From positions 472,376 through 536,375 of the forward strand of contig WTPW01000026.1 of the NCBI GenBank assembly GCA_009809945.1: a stretch of 64,000 bases of DNA, in the 5' to 3' direction. Shown here piece by piece: positions 1-12,302 of the stretch (positions are counted from its first letter, which is position 1; every line of letters starts with the position of its first letter). Under the pieces are notes generated by a model. The model was given only the letters and a program-made list of their open reading frames with translations. It was not told the DNA's origin and ran no database searches. Position numbers and translations under genes: made by a program. Source of the DNA: Gigaspora margarita (Eukaryota > Glomeromycota > Glomeromycetes > Diversisporales > Gigasporaceae).

Positions 1-733
1 GGACTTGTGATTTAATAACGCATATAAGAGCACTAAATAATTCTGGATCATAATCAAAATAAAATTGACCAAGTTTCAAAGCGTTAATTTTCGTAGCGTT
101 TTTTGCCAAGAATCTTGATAATTTGGTAGCATTTTCAAAATTGAAACATGGTACTCCACTTAAAGATAAATGTTGAAGTCGTGAGAAAAATAATTCATTT
201 TGTTCTAATGAGTAAAAGATCTCTGAATTAATTTCATAATTAGAAAAATAAAAATCTAATTTATGTAAAGTAGCACCACTTTCGACAAATAATTTAAATA
301 ATAAATTAATTATGTTATACATATATGGATGTTGATACACATCTGAAATATACCAATGATATGAATACTTTTCTGAATTCGATTTATAAGGTCCGAGACT
401 GATCCATTCTCTAACCTTAATTTCTAAACTAATTGTATCAAGAACTTTTAAAAATTTTGCATAATTAAATAGTGTTTTGGGAAATTCTGCAGTTATTCCA
501 TATCCTTTCAAAACAGATTTTTCGTATGCGTCAAGAGACGAAAAATATTTAGAAATAAATAATGGATTTCGACTTAATGAAAATGGATTTTGCCAAAGTA
601 TAGGAATTGACATTTTACACCAATGTCGGTTCACAAGTGCACACGAATGTAAAGAATAAATTTCATTATTTAAATTATTAAGAATAATTTCCATTAATTC
701 GGGCATATCGCCCATAAATATTTTTGGTACCAT
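1..733 (-). CDS. F-box/LRR-like protein, 3' end outside window
   Basis: Reading the minus strand from the ATG at 733-731, the frame stays open to the window edge (about 244 codons). It begins MVPKIFMGDMPE and continues with an F-box-like segment at about residues 9-50 (MPELMEIILNNL...CALVNRHWCKMSIPILWQ), then leucine-rich text such as LFFSRLQHLSLSG. It is plainly a paralogue of the intact gene at 26538-28046, which has 502 residues, so roughly half of the protein is missing beyond position 1. F-box proteins recruit substrates to SCF ubiquitin ligases through Skp1; that role is family knowledge, and the target is unknown. Relative to the paralogue it has a longer segment at about residues 110-130 (GPYKSNSEKYSYHW). 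No stop or frameshift is visible in the part present. The small plus-strand frame at 477-659 is a shadow. Confidence 0.87.
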   Translation of the reverse strand, partial: MVPKIFMGDMPELMEIILNNLNNEIYSLHSCALVNRHWCKMSIPILWQNPFSLSRNPLFISKYFSSLDAYEKSVLKGYGITAEFPKTLFNYAKFLKVLDTISLEIKVREWISLGPYKSNSEKYSYHWYISDVYQHPYMYNIINLLFKLFVESGATLHKLDFYFSNYEINSEIFYSLEQNELFFSRLQHLSLSGVPCFNFENATKLSRFLAKNATKINALKLGQFYFDYDPELFSALICVIKSQV

Positions 734-819
734 ATGAATTATCTTTTTTGAATTAGCAAGAAAAGGACGATTTGATGATCAAAAAAAAAAAAATTTGTTA
801 CAGTACTGTATTGTTATAT

Positions 820-872
820 ACAATGCAACATGACACTATTACGTAATACATGTCGCAGATCATAATGAAACT
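820..872 (-). promoter_or_regulatory. Conserved upstream block of F-box gene with ATTACGTAAT palindrome
   Basis: The stretch contains AACATGACACTATTACGTAAT followed by a GCAGATCAT motif, about 105 bases upstream of the F-box ATG at 733. The same order of words occurs upstream of the F-box copies at 6262 and 28046. Conservation outside the coding region suggests a promoter or 5' leader kept through duplication, but simple recent duplication would look the same. Confidence 0.45.
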
Positions 873-1980
873 GTATTACAAAATGAAATGCGGGTTTCTA
901 TTTAACCCTCTAAAAGCCAACTTATACTTGTTTAAATAAACTTTACTCTAAACTAACCTTTAGCCTTAACACATAACCCTAAAAATGTTCCCCAAAAAAT
1001 TTTATTTTTCAATGGCTTTTCAATTTTTTTTTTTACTATACATATATATTTCATTTTTCCGATTTTCATTTAATTCGTCACAATACATAATAGAATTTAT
1101 TGTTGATTGATTATTGTTCTTGTAGATCACTTCTTATTTTTACACGATAAAAAAATGATTCCGTTATCTAAAATGCATGTACAATATATATAAAGAAGTT
1201 ACTTGCATTATAAAAGAGTATTTACGTATTTAACGTCTAACCTGTGACTATACTAAAGATGGGTCATGTTATGCAAATTGCGCAGAATTTTTGAGACTTT
1301 GCGTAATTTTTATAATTCGAGCCAGCTGTCATAACTTTAGTATGCTTGCATAATGATGTTTCATAAATAAGATTATGTAATAAATAGAATTATGAATATT
1401 AAATTGAACCAAAAAAATAATTTAGCATTTAAATATGGTATGAGAAACAATAGCTGCCGTATCAAAATTGTCACAGAAATCGTCAATTGTAGTTAACTAT
1501 AAAATTACAACGCTTTTCAACTTAGTGCATTCAAAAAATTGGCAAAATTACCTAATCTTAACACTTTTTTGCGAATAAATCTAATTATTTTGCTTACAAA
1601 TAGAATTTTCCAAAATTTTTCTTTATTTTCATTCTTCCAATACAGTAGCTAGTAATACACAAAAATTGGTCGTAGATTTGGCTGAATAATATTGAGAATT
1701 TCACTTTTTTTTCATACTAATCATGAAAATATAATGAGACTTGCAAAAACAACTTTCTATCACTAGGATTTGAAATTAATTCTAAACATCGAAAACTAAT
1801 CACGCTGATATTGAGAAATCTTCGTTTAATGTTTGAAAACATTCTTAGAAATTTATATAAAATTATTCATGATCTACAATCCACCCCCCAAAAATCATAG
1901 TTAATAGCGTTGACGAAGTCACGCTAGGGTTATAATCGCGAGGATAACCAGATTTGTGGCTTATATGAAATAGAGGCTTA
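873..1980. other. AT-rich intergenic stretch
   Basis: No open frame or RNA gene is convincing here. There are CTAACC-like words at 940-985 (CTAACCTTTAGCC..ACATAACCCTAA), which recur at 22200-22235 in a similar sentence, so the two sites are copies of one repeat. Around 1910-1960 the words AAGTCACGCTAGGGTTATAATCGCGAGGAT match, in inverse orientation, a site near 21465-21495. Confidence 0.5.
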
Positions 1981-1988
1981 TATGAAAA

Positions 1989-2090
1989 AATAATAGATAT
2001 GCATGTGATTGCATGCGATAAAGATTATAGATATGCATGTGATAGAGATTATAGATATGCATGTTGATGGCATCAACAGAGATTATAAAG
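1989..2090. repeat. Short tandem repeat, GATTATAGATATGCATGTGA-like unit
   Basis: The words AGATATGCATGTGAT and AGATTAT recur three times at 1995-2075 with a spacing of about 24-36 bases, each followed by a slightly different tail (GCATGCGATA, AGAGATT, TGATGGCATC). It lies at the edge of a dispersed repeat and is probably part of it. Confidence 0.6.
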
Positions 2091-2149
2091 GTCCATATGG
2101 GAGTAAATGCTGAATCTCAGTTATTACATCGCATGTTATTCTCTTTGCT

Positions 2150-2345
2150 GTCCGGTTACGATCTGGATCCTTCGTGTTAGGCCCATCTCCCCCGCTCTCA
2201 TTCATTCGTTGCACCTAGCACTTCACTCGTTGTCATGTGTAGCGAGTTGAATTCGCTGCACCATAACGTGGGCTCGAACTTGCTGCTTTATTACAGTAGA
2301 ATGCACCACACCATAGCGTAGGCCCGTACTTTCGATCCTCATTTA
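2150..2345 (+). repeat. Dispersed repeat shared with 19050-19175 (inverse)
   Basis: A less AT-rich patch containing CTCATTCATTCGTTGCACC, TGTCATGTGTAGCGAGTTGA and CGCTGCACCATAACG. The reverse complement of 19060-19170 has the same words in the same order (CTTCATTCATTGCACCTAG, TTATGTGTGACGAGTTGAA, GCCGCACCATAGCG). A second shorter copy of the CACCATAGCGTAGGC words follows at 2305-2330. It is a fragment of a mobile element; no coding frame is seen. Confidence 0.6.
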
Positions 2346-2349
2346 TGCT

Positions 2350-3723
2350 TCGTACATAAAATTATTATGAGCACAGTATGCAATAACAGAAGTGAAATCT
2401 GATGAAGTAGAGCACTATTCCCATCATGTATCTTCAAAATATTTAATAAAGTTCATAATGTTTGATAAAGAAATCTGAGCGGGAATAAAATTATAAACTG
2501 AGTGTCAAACCAATCTCCTGACGCCAAAACCAATTTCTTATATAAACTGGGTGCAAAACAAATTTCCCAACACCAAAAACCAATCTCTTGTCTGTATGTG
2601 CAGGAAGAAAGTTCCAACAGCTAAGTACTACCTAATAATAATCAACTAGGCATTTTTATTAATAACGAAATGGAAGATCAAATGGTATCGAACGTTTTAT
2701 ACACATTATTGCGTTTGCATCAATTTTATTTCATTAATTTTTTACATATTTGCTGTATTTTATATCCTAGAAAAGCTACAAGAATCTACAAGTCTACAAG
2801 GATGAATGTGTATATTTTTATTGGATTTAAAATGGGTCATTTTTGCTGGTCATTTTTTTAAGCAAATGAATTTATAGAGATCTATATTAATACTGTAGTA
2901 AGTATGTATTTATACTTATATTAATTAAATCAAAATTGAAGTTTCAGTAGAAAAAAAATTTCTAAGCTTTGCAAATGTTGACTATAGAATTAACATTATA
3001 CATGTATATAAAAATTTTATTTTATTACTTTAACTTCGTGGTTACATTCTAGATTAAAATAGTAAAGTGCTAATTATTTGCAATATCATTGTATGTGGTA
3101 TGTAAAATTTGAAGTATCCGTAGTTTCTGTAAAATTTTAAATTTAGGTATTTTGTCTTAGTACTGAATCGAATATGTTATAGTTTTTTTGCAACCCGGAA
3201 AGTAGTTTAACAATATAATATATTGGGAATTCGATATTAATGTATAAGTAAAAATATTTTTGTTAGGATATGTCACATCTTGTATAATATAAATAAGTAT
3301 GTTACTCAAAGTTGAAATATTTTAGTTTTATTATTTTTTTTAAAAAAAAAAAATATTAAATACAATACTTATCACTATCACTGTCATACGTCGATAAAAA
3401 ATTCCGTAAATCTGCTGATATGAAAAAGCGTTGTAAGTCGAAGTTACTTAAACTCAAATATTTAATTTTAAAAATTCGATCAAATTTTTACTAATGAAAT
3501 CCAACTGCCTATTAAGTGAAAAATACATATTTGATTATTGTATCGTTAATCAGGCTCAAAGTGAGAATCTGCCATGGTAGAATTGACTGGCAAAAATCAA
3601 AAATTTGGTAAATAAAAATTACAAACAAAACCAAGCAAGCTAAGCCATATTATTATGTATACTTTGAACTTCGTGACTTAGCAATGTTATTAATAAAATA
3701 AACTATGGCTAATCATATTTAAA
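2350..3723. other. AT-rich intergenic stretch, nothing recognised
   Basis: Only short frames occur (longest 63 codons at 2670-2861, no family recognised and poor composition). Nothing further is supported. Confidence 0.4.

Positions 3724-3802
<79 letters not shown>
3724..3802. repeat. (AAT)n(ATT)n microsatellite hairpin
   Basis: About 15 AAT units run directly into about 11 ATT units, so the two halves are complementary and the whole tract can fold into one long A:T hairpin. Confidence 0.95.
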
Positions 3803-4624
3803 TATTTTTAGGTTTTTAAATAAAGCTGATGTTGTTTTTGATTCACTGAATTGTATATTTAGCTTTTAAAAAACCCCCAGTTATAAATAGAGTCAAATAA
3901 GTCATTAACATTTTTAAATAAATAAATCAATAAAATTACAAGTATAAAAATAATAGTAAAAATCGTCTAAAATTAATATGGTTTTTTTTATAATGATGAA
4001 ATACGGTTAGCTTACAACAAAAAGTTTTCTGTACCTAATAAATGCATATTAAGTTTCTAACAATTATTTGATAGACTTATTGAATATAAGTTTAGAAGAT
4101 CTTTTCGCAATTACATGATTTTTTACGTATTGCTAAATTTTCGGTATTTCAGTATTATATGAAGGTGTTAGGAAGTATTTGACGATTTTAATATAAAGTT
4201 ATACACTTCAACTGCGATTTGCCATTTAATAAATCTATTTGTTACATTAGCCAATACGCATTGGTTAGTTGTATGATAACTTACATGCAAATTATTGAAA
4301 CCGCCTATGTATTTTAGTCGCATAGAAATTGCACTATATTTCTAGATAAATTATTTAATTACTAACAAATTATATTGACAAGTATTAAGCACATGAAATA
4401 CAAACATTGCATTAAGCCATTTAATATACATATATGATGGCATTCATTAATGTATTTATGTATTCGATTTTTATAGATAGCTACAGTATAAACCTTTAGT
4501 TTTATGAATGACATTATAATAACCTTTTTTTTTTAATCAAAGAAGTAAGATAATACAAATTTTGTTAGCTAAATTTATGCCTATCGGAAAACGATTTACT
4601 TATAGTATTTATAAAATTTTTTCA

Positions 4625-4653
4625 ATATATATATATATATATATATATATATT
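4625..4653. repeat. (TA)n microsatellite
   Basis: Uninterrupted alternating TA run of about 28 bases, just beyond the 3' end of the F-box pseudogene. Confidence 0.95.
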
Positions 4654-4764
4654 ACATCGATACATTATCTTATTTATCAGATATATTAAGATATCACAGC
4701 TTTAAAAAATTTATAAATGAAGTTACCTTTTCTTAAAATTAATTATTAAAGAAATTCATAGAAA

Positions 4765-6262
4765 TTAGTAATTCACAACAATGCGTTCAGATCGCACCAA
4801 TGTAACAAATTCTTCAACTTCTTTTTTAAATTCATTATAATATACGTTTACACCCAAGTAATTCAAAGTTCTTTTTCGTATGCAGAATTCGATTAACGCC
4901 TTAGATGTTTGCTCGTTACAAAAGTAATTAATTAAAAGATTTTTTAAAGGTGCATAACAATTATTGAGCAATATATTAATATAATATGCATCTAAATCAG
5001 AATATCTTAAGTCAAGATATTGTAATGTTGACGGTAATATTTCTGCAAACTGTATAACTCGCATTTTTAGTTCTTGTTCTAGTGTGCCAACAATGTTCCA
5101 TAACGTAAGAAATTGAAGTTTTTCTAAATTACCAATAAGCTCTATGAGTTGTGTGGAAAATTCAATATTCGAAAAGTTGAGATATGTAATGTTTGGACAG
5201 AAAGATTTAAGTGTTCTTAGTAATAACAATTCTTCAGAAATTATTCCATTCACTGATACAAGTTTTAATCGTTGTAATAATGTCCAGATTTTTCCAAGAT
5301 TTGTACTATATCCGATGCACAAATTAGGTCATTAATAATTTCTAAAGTGTTAAGCCTTTGCCTCAAGTATTCTCATATTATTGAAATATCTTAGGCAAAG
5401 AATTTCCAAATTTTTACAATTCATTAGCACTTTAAACTCTGATCTACAATCACATTGCTCTATTATAACTTCTTATAATGATTCTTTCTGACTCTCTAAA
5501 GCTGAAATGATGGCGTAAAACTGGTTAGGAAATCTTAAGTTACCGATTAAAGTAAACTGACAAAGTTTTTCTTGTGATTTAATAATGGATAGAAGTAATT
5601 GCAATTGTAGTTCAGAATGATGACGAAATCCACCAACTTTCAAACCACTAATTTTTGTAGTATTTTTTGTAAGGATTTTTAATAATGAAATAACATTTTC
5701 GATGCCTTTATATGATATTTTATCAAAAAATAAATTTTGAAGTTGTGAAAAAAATAGTTCATTTCGTTTTAATGAGTGGAAAATTTCTGGTTTTATATTA
5801 CAACCAGATGAATATAAAACAAATTTGTGCAAAATAGCTCCACTCTCAATAAATAATTTAAATACTGAATGAATTATGTGATCTTTCAATAATTTGTAAT
5901 CATGACTCCGATTAATATTCTGCAATTTGATCCATTTTTTAATCTTATTTCTTAGACTAAATAAATTGAGGATCTTTAGAAATCTTGCATAATTAAATAA
6001 TGGTTTTGAATTTTTCACATATATTCCGCATTCTTTTAAAACGAGCTTTTCGTCTTTTCCAAGAGAAGAAAGATATTCAGAAATGAATAAAGGTCTTTTT
6101 TCGAATGAAAATGGATCTTACCAAAGAATAGGAATTGAAATTTTACACCAATATCGGTTCACAAGTGCGCACGAATATAAGGAAGAAATTTCATTATTTA
6201 AATTATTAAGAATTTTTTCCATTAATTCGGGCATATCACCCATAAAATATTTTTGATGCCAT
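4765..6262 (-). pseudogene. Decayed F-box/LRR-like gene
   Basis: The minus strand from the ATG at 6262-6260 follows the intact paralogue (26538-28046) along its whole length, but with at least five lesions. An extra T near 6244-6248 (ATATTTTATGGG versus ATATTTATGGG) shifts frame at codon 6. A CAA-to-TAA change makes a stop at 6118-6120 in the ILWQ motif. A second CAA-to-TAA stop lies at 5473-5475 after QKESL. An extra base occurs near 5366 (GCAAAGGCTTAAC), and one base is lost near 5295 (SGS region). Two open pieces remain: 5473-6018 (middle third) and 4765-5322 (C-terminal LRR-like third, ending in ..ERIVVNY). Both C-to-T nonsense changes and the number of lesions favour real decay over sequencing error. 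An alternative start at the inner ATG (6243-6241) would bypass only the first lesion. Confidence 0.88.
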
Positions 6263-6302
6263 TGAGTTTCTTTTGTGCTGAAAAAGATTAAAATCCGTTA
6301 CT

Positions 6303-6386
6303 ACAGTTCAGCATGATTCTATTATGTAATTTGTATAACAGACTTTCATTCCGATTGGTTGATTTTTTTGTAGATCATTTCGTAAC
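6303..6386 (-). promoter_or_regulatory. Conserved upstream block of F-box pseudogene
   Basis: GCATGATTCTATTATGTAAT, then ACTTTCATTCCGATTGG and TTGTAGATCATTTCGTAA. The same words in the same order precede the intact F-box gene (28105-28195). ATTATGTAAT (6321-6330) is a one-base variant of the palindrome ATTACGTAAT. Confidence 0.45.
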
Positions 6387-6420
6387 TTTTCATCAAAAAG
6401 GAATTTAATTAATCAGACGT

Positions 6421-6609
6421 CACAAAAATTTGTAGTTCCGTGATCTACAAGCAACTTAGACTCACTTATTACTCGGATAAAAAAAAAGTTCTTACGAATT
6501 CTTCGTAAGAACTTAAATCTCGAATCAAACCGTAAAATTAATAGCCGAATACAATATAAGATTGTAGTCTGAGTAACTTGTAGATCATGGGACTGCTAAT
6601 TTTTTTGTG
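6421..6609. mobile_element. Small inverted-repeat element (MITE-like) behind F-box pseudogene
   Basis: The left arm CACAAAAATTTGTAGTTCC..TGATCTACAAGCAACTTAGACT (6421 onward) pairs with the right arm AGTCTGAGTAACTTGTAGATCA..TTTTTTTGTG ending at 6609. In the middle is a separate hairpin at 6488-6512 with 11-bp arms GTTCTTACGAA/TTCGTAAGAAC and a 3-base loop. No coding capacity. Confidence 0.7.
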
Positions 6610-9284
6610 AAATGACTAATCTACGTACGTACCTTAATCAATTACAACGTTTTTCTTATGTACGAAATCTTTAAGAGCAATTTAGAATGTTGCCTAAATT
6701 TGGAATCGTTTGTAACTGTAAACCCTATATAGAATTACGTATGATAATGTTAAATCACATTGGGTCAAAATCTTATCATTTAAATATTTAAATAAATTAT
6801 TTAAAATTTTAAATTTACCAGTACTATTTCGTGTATAATAATTTCAAAAAGAATGATTTTTTTTTTTTTATTATTTGTTAACTAAATTTGACACATCGAA
6901 ATGTGTTTTTTCGAATTCGAGAAATTTGAGTTTTTATTAGTATCGAAATAAGAAAAACAATTGTATTAGACAAATGCAATAATTGAAAATTATGAAAAAT
7001 GATATTTCGTGAGTAAAAAAGTTAGAAAATTTTATCACCGAATTCAATTTGGATTTGGCTAACGTTAATAAAGTCTATTTATAGTCTTCTAGCCAAAAAA
7101 GAATTCTAATTTTGATGATTCACCAGGAGTGAATATTCTGAATTTATTTATATTAATAATAAATATAAGCTATACAACATATCCCAAATGATTTTTCATA
7201 TTACTTAATCCAAATTCGTATAAAAAATAAATAATTAATTATATAGAAAAAATATGATTAGTTGGTTAACATGATAATTCAAATTCGTATAAAAAAAAAA
7301 AAAACCAAATAAATAAAAAATAAATATAAAAAATATGACTAGTTGATTAATATGATAATTCATATTCGTAAAAAATATAACTGGTTAGCTATCAAGATTG
7401 GTCAACAATATTTATATTTTTTTTCCAATTATTTTGTTTACAAAAAAGTAACAACAACTATGTTCACTAATAACAATCATTTCATTCACACGACAAACAT
7501 CTAAAGAATGCTCTATTCATTTCAATAAATGATTCAGTATCTGTAACTTGAGAGATGTCATCTAAGTTAATAACTTGTGAGGAATCAGTAACCTGAGGTT
7601 ATATGAGTCAATAGAAAATTTAATCTCACGTTCCCTCATTTTAAGGATTCGATTTGTTCTTTAAGATACTTTTCTATATCATATATAACTTCAATTTGTT
7701 CTTTATAAATATCATGAATATTATTATCTCTTATACCATTTCAATTTCAGGGCTAATTTGCCCTGAATTTAACTATAAAGATGCTTCTGATTTATTTTTT
7801 AAAAAACTTATATATTTAAATAAATTTTTTTAAATAAGGCCATGTAAAAATTAATTAATAGGTTTTCATAAATTAGCTGAATTAAAATTTGGAAACTTCT
7901 AAAAAATTTTCTATATGTTTTAATAACCAGGTGGAATTTAGAAAAAATTTTTTATAATTTTATATATAAATTAAAAAAAAAAAAACAGACTGGCCGGGTC
8001 TATTTAAAAGTTCATGTTATGAAAACCAAGTAATTAAATTGTTATGACCTAATATTTAGAATAAAAATGATACTTTGGTAAAATTTATATTTAAATTATA
8101 GAAATAAAAAATTTGGTTGAGTATATATCAAACTGTACAAATTTAAAATTTTTTAATTGAAAAAATAATTTATAATTTCATGACAAATTTTTAAATATTA
8201 GTTTCAAATCTATTATCACTACTAGAAAAATAGAAATCATTTAAGTCTGAAGGACCAAATATAAATAATTAAAATATTAAAAATTGAAATATAAATTATA
8301 TATTTTTATATGGATATTGCTAACTTGCCCCTGGTGAATTAACCACCCTGCGATTCACCTGTCAGACATAGGATCTTGTGTAACAAAATAAAGAAAATTT
8401 TAAGAAAATTTAGAAAAATTTAAAATTATCAATATTGCAAAATTTTATTACAAAAATTAACTTTGGACTATTAAGTAAAAGTTTTTAATATCTAATTTTG
8501 TAAAACATCATCTACTCTCTAACTTAATTTAACATATATCCTAACCCTAACCTTTAATAAATAATTTATTTATATAAAAAATTCTATAAAAATAAAGGAT
8601 GGTTAAAATTTTATAATTTTACCAGGTGGTTAAAATTAGTTAAATTCTTTTTATATTATAGCAAACCTAGCCAATAAGCATTGGTTAGATTATTTTATTG
8701 TTTTTTATGTTATATCTAATCTAGCAAATAAAAATTTGTAATTTGTAAACACACAAGAGGTAATATTCTTTAGACAATACTTTTCTTCAAACAATAATGT
8801 TCTTTTAAACAATAAAGAGTATATCTATTCTTTACTCAGCATGAGATTGGATATTTCTCATAACCTTTATGATTGACCAATAAATGTGCAGAATTAGGTG
8901 TAATATGTGAATTGTCTTTGTATGAAAAACAACATTTTGATTATAATTGGGGGTGAAATTCATTTTCATTTTTTTTAATTTCAACAATAATTTCAACAAT
9001 AATTTCAACATTTTTAATATGTCTATAAATTAAATTTAAAACAATTATTGTATTTGATTTAGCTTAGTTTTAATTAATTTTTGGCATAATTAAATTAATT
9101 TTAATATTGAAAAACTAATTTCACCAATTTCAACATCAAATAATTTCAACAATTTCAACAAAAACTTCTTATTAAGAAGAGTAATTTCACCCATCTATAA
9201 TTTTGATTATAAAATAACTCTTTGAAATTTACACTTTTTATATCTAATATCATTTAATTCTAACTTGTTAATATATGAGTTTAG
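6610..9284. other. AT-rich stretch with no gene seen
   Basis: Many short A/T runs and no coding signal. Two related copies of ATAATTCAAATTCGTATAAAAAA occur near 7205-7370. CCTAACCCTAACC is seen near 8540. A run of ATTTCAAC words (8980-9015 and 9120-9165) forms a loose direct repeat. Confidence 0.4.
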
Positions 9285-9286
9285 AT

Positions 9287-10048
9287 TAGCATAGCAGAAG
9301 TTCGTTTTGATTGGCTAAACTTAAACTAAATATGATTGGTGACGATCTTTTTTTTATACAGTCAACTGTAATTTTTAAAGTACTTTTATAAGTAAAAATC
9401 GTCATGTCATATGAGAAATTTTTTTTTGTAATACGTAATGTAGAAATCAACCTGAGTCGTTAGTATTTTACTGTGGGTTTTACTGTTTTTTAACTTGGGA
9501 TACAGTAGGATACGGAAGTTTCAAGATCTAGATAAGAAGCAAGGATTTTAAAAGGTCGGAAGGTAGTTCGGCGACCTAAGCAATTGGTGAGTGAAGTTGC
9601 AAGATTTTATTTCCACTAGTTTTGCTTGACTAATAAAAATACTATTTCGAACTACATTCTAAACTGTACTTTAATTTTTTTTGTTATATTTATTTAGGTT
9701 ATAAGTATAGCTTATAAATACAGTACAATGTCTATAGAATAGTAGTTAGAAATGTTCGCGTATCTTGAATCTAGTTTAATAATGTATTATGAAACTTAAT
9801 TGTTTATTGTAAATTAATATACTTATTACGAAAAGAATAGTATATACATTGTGAAAGATGAATTAAAGTAGCTATTATGAAGCAAATTAATGTGTTGTAG
9901 TCTATAATATGCGTCTTCAGAAAGTATTAACTAATTTTTTGAAAGCAATAAATTCTCGTCCGAGTATGGCCGATACTTTATCTGGGGTACAATCAACATT
10001 TTTTCTGGGTGTTTTGACAACCAATCAAAATGAACTTCCGCTATGTGT
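9287..10048. mobile_element. TIR element, about 760 bp, flanked by a direct repeat
   Basis: The left end AGCAGAAGTTCGTTTTGATTGG (from about 9294) is matched in inverse at the right end CCAATCAAAATGAACTTCCGCT (to about 10042). The flanks TTTATATCTAATATCATTTAATTC..GAGTTTAGATTA (9238-9288) and a near-identical copy at 10063-10112 form an outer direct repeat of about 50 bases. A relative of this end (GCAGAGTTCATTTTTATTGGCT) occurs at 46970-46990. No transposase frame is left. Confidence 0.65.
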
Positions 10049-10049
10049 A

Positions 10050-11264
10050 GATTATTTACTCTTTTATATCTAATATCTTTTAATTCTAACTTGCTAATAT
10101 TTGAGTTTAGATTATTTTTAATGTATATCTATTAATACTAAATTTTGTAATATAAAATTTAAATTTGGAAAAATTTTCTTGCTAAGTTATTAAAATTGGA
10201 TCAGTAAATAAAAAGTTATAAAAAATTAAGTTTAGCAAATTTTTTTATAAATTTTATTAATAAAAACATATGATTTACTATATAAAATAGAGATATAGAC
10301 TAACTATATTTAGATTTTTATCATGTTAAAACAGGCTTATATAAACTATTTTAAAAATTATTTTTTAAATGAATAATTTTTTTACAATTAAATAAGCACT
10401 AAAATAATCTAAAAATTTTATATTTTGGATTATATAAAATACTGCCATGGCAATTTATTACTACTCCTGATCAAACAATTAGATTGCAGGATCAGGTGTA
10501 ATATGAAATTGAAGCAATTTTGATTATTTTCAAAAATTGACCATAATGCAAAATTTTGCCTATGAAACTATCTCTTGTGCAAAAAATTTTTTAAAATATT
10601 TTGAGTTAGGCCCTCTTTGCTAAAACATGCTACCCAATACTAACCTAACCCTCACTCTAACTCTAAACTAATGAATTAATTTATTGTTTTGAGTTTATAT
10701 TACACCAGATCTTATATAGTGTACAATCATTGCTATAGTGGTATTTTACTAAATTCTTATATTTTTATAATTTTATTAAAAATATTTAGCAAAATCAACT
10801 TTTTATTGCTGCACTAAATTAAGTACAGAAAATTTTCAATAGTTTAAAACTAATTTATACAAAATTTTTATTAATAAATAGTACAAAGATATTACTCTAA
10901 TTAAAATTTATTTAGTAAAATTTGAATAAAATTTATTAAATAGTTGGCTCAAAAAATATTTTTTATTGTACTAAATTTAGTACAAATATAAAATGGATAG
11001 TTATTAAAAAAATAATAAGGTTATAAATAATTCATCTAGCAATAAATAAATTTTGTATTATGAATTATATAAAATCAACAATTTTTATAATTAATTAATA
11101 TATATTATATAATCTATTATCAAAAAATAATATAGTATAGATTTTGCAAATCTATAAATATAACAAATTTTATTGTATCTTGTAATTTAATAATCCAAAT
11201 ATGATATTTTTGATATTATTCATACTGTTTATTAACAGTAACATGATATGTCATAGAAAATTTT
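10050..11264. other. AT-rich stretch, no gene seen
   Basis: CCTAACCCTCACTCTAACTC at about 10643-10662 is a degenerate telomere-like run. Otherwise only low-complexity A/T sequence. Confidence 0.4.
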
Positions 11265-11493
11265 TATATATAAAAATTATACAAAAAAATATATAAAATT
11301 ACTATAAACTTGTTAGCCAAGATTAGTTTCAACCTATATATTAATTTAAAATTAAATTTGCAATTATATAGAGCAAAAGAAGGAGAATAAACTTACTTTT
11401 TCTGCCAAGTTACAGTTCTGCTATTTTTGCACAAAATAAAAATGTAACTTTGTCAAAAACAATTATTTACTAATTTTAAATCAGCAATTATAT

Positions 11494-11747
11494 GGGCTAG
11501 GTGCTGGAAAAAGGAACGAAATTGACAAAACAAAAGTTCTTCAGAAAATCAATTTTTGTATTGCAGATCTCATAATAAATTATAAGAAAATGCAAACTTT
11601 AAAGAGCTATAATGCAAAATTTTATTAATACAACAACTTTTGTATCTTAAGTGAAATATAATCCTAATCTTATTTTAAATTGATTTATACAAAAAAATTG
11701 CTTTTGAAAAAATTGTCATTTTCGTTCCTTTTTCTAGCACCCAGCCC
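11494..11747. mobile_element. 254-bp MITE with ATAT target duplication
   Basis: Ends GGGCTAGGTGCTGGAAAAAG and, inverted, GGGCTGGGTGCTAGAAAAAG; both continue into GAACGAAA. ATAT flanks it on each side (11490-11493 and 11748-11751). The uninterrupted partner arm of the host foldback reads ATTATATGTAAA once, which confirms the empty site and the 4-bp duplication. Same superfamily as 15409-15657. Confidence 0.88.
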
Positions 11748-11854
11748 ATATGTAAAATTATGCTTTAAACAATTTTACTTAGTAGCAAAATATAGATTAT
11801 TTTGACAAAAAAGTAAGTTAGCTATATACTAAATTTAAATTTTTTGATTTGCAA

Positions 11855-12302
11855 GATAGTTTCAAGAAGAGTGAACCCAGTGATGATCTCAAATTGTATC
11901 ACCCTTGACATAATCACATATAGTTTTGATTGGCCAAAAAAAGTAAACAAATATCAGGTGACATTTGTGATCAATGATCTTATAATGCCAATCAAAACAA
12001 TCAAAAAAGTTTTTGTCTAACCCTAACCCTAACCACAAGGCAAAAAGAGTCTATAAAACATAACAAAAAATTTTTATCTTGTAGTTAGAGTTAGGGTTAG
12101 GGTAGAGGTAGCGTTTGATATAGTTAGAAGGTCTTTTATATATAGATATCAAGAATGCGATTTATATAGCATATAGACATATCAGATATATTGAATTAAC
12201 TGACTAGTAATTTTGTTTTATGCTCCTCTGGCCGAACAAAATTCTTAGGTAATAATATCAAGGGTTGCACAACACTGTGTTTACTCTTCTTTAAGTGTCC
12301 CA
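11855..12302. mobile_element. hAT-like non-autonomous element carrying telomere-like runs
   Basis: ATTTGCAA lies on both sides (11847-11854 and 12303-12310), while the other foldback arm has this word region once, so an 8-bp target duplication is supported; 8 bp is typical of hAT elements. The ends are imperfect inverted repeats (CAAGAAGAGTGAACCCAG / TAAAGAAGAGTAAACACAG). The centre holds CTAACCCTAACCCTAACC at 12017-12034 and the inverse GTTAGAGTTAGGGTTAGGG at 12084-12102, so it can itself fold. Confidence 0.78.

Noticed and set aside
477..659. 60-codon plus-strand frame in the first F-box gene
   Set aside because: It is the antisense shadow of the F-box coding region; the minus strand carries the recognisable family text.
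12017..12034. Chromosome end or telomere fusion
   Set aside because: Only three units, internal to a small transposon with its own target duplication, and the inverse copy is 50 bases away.
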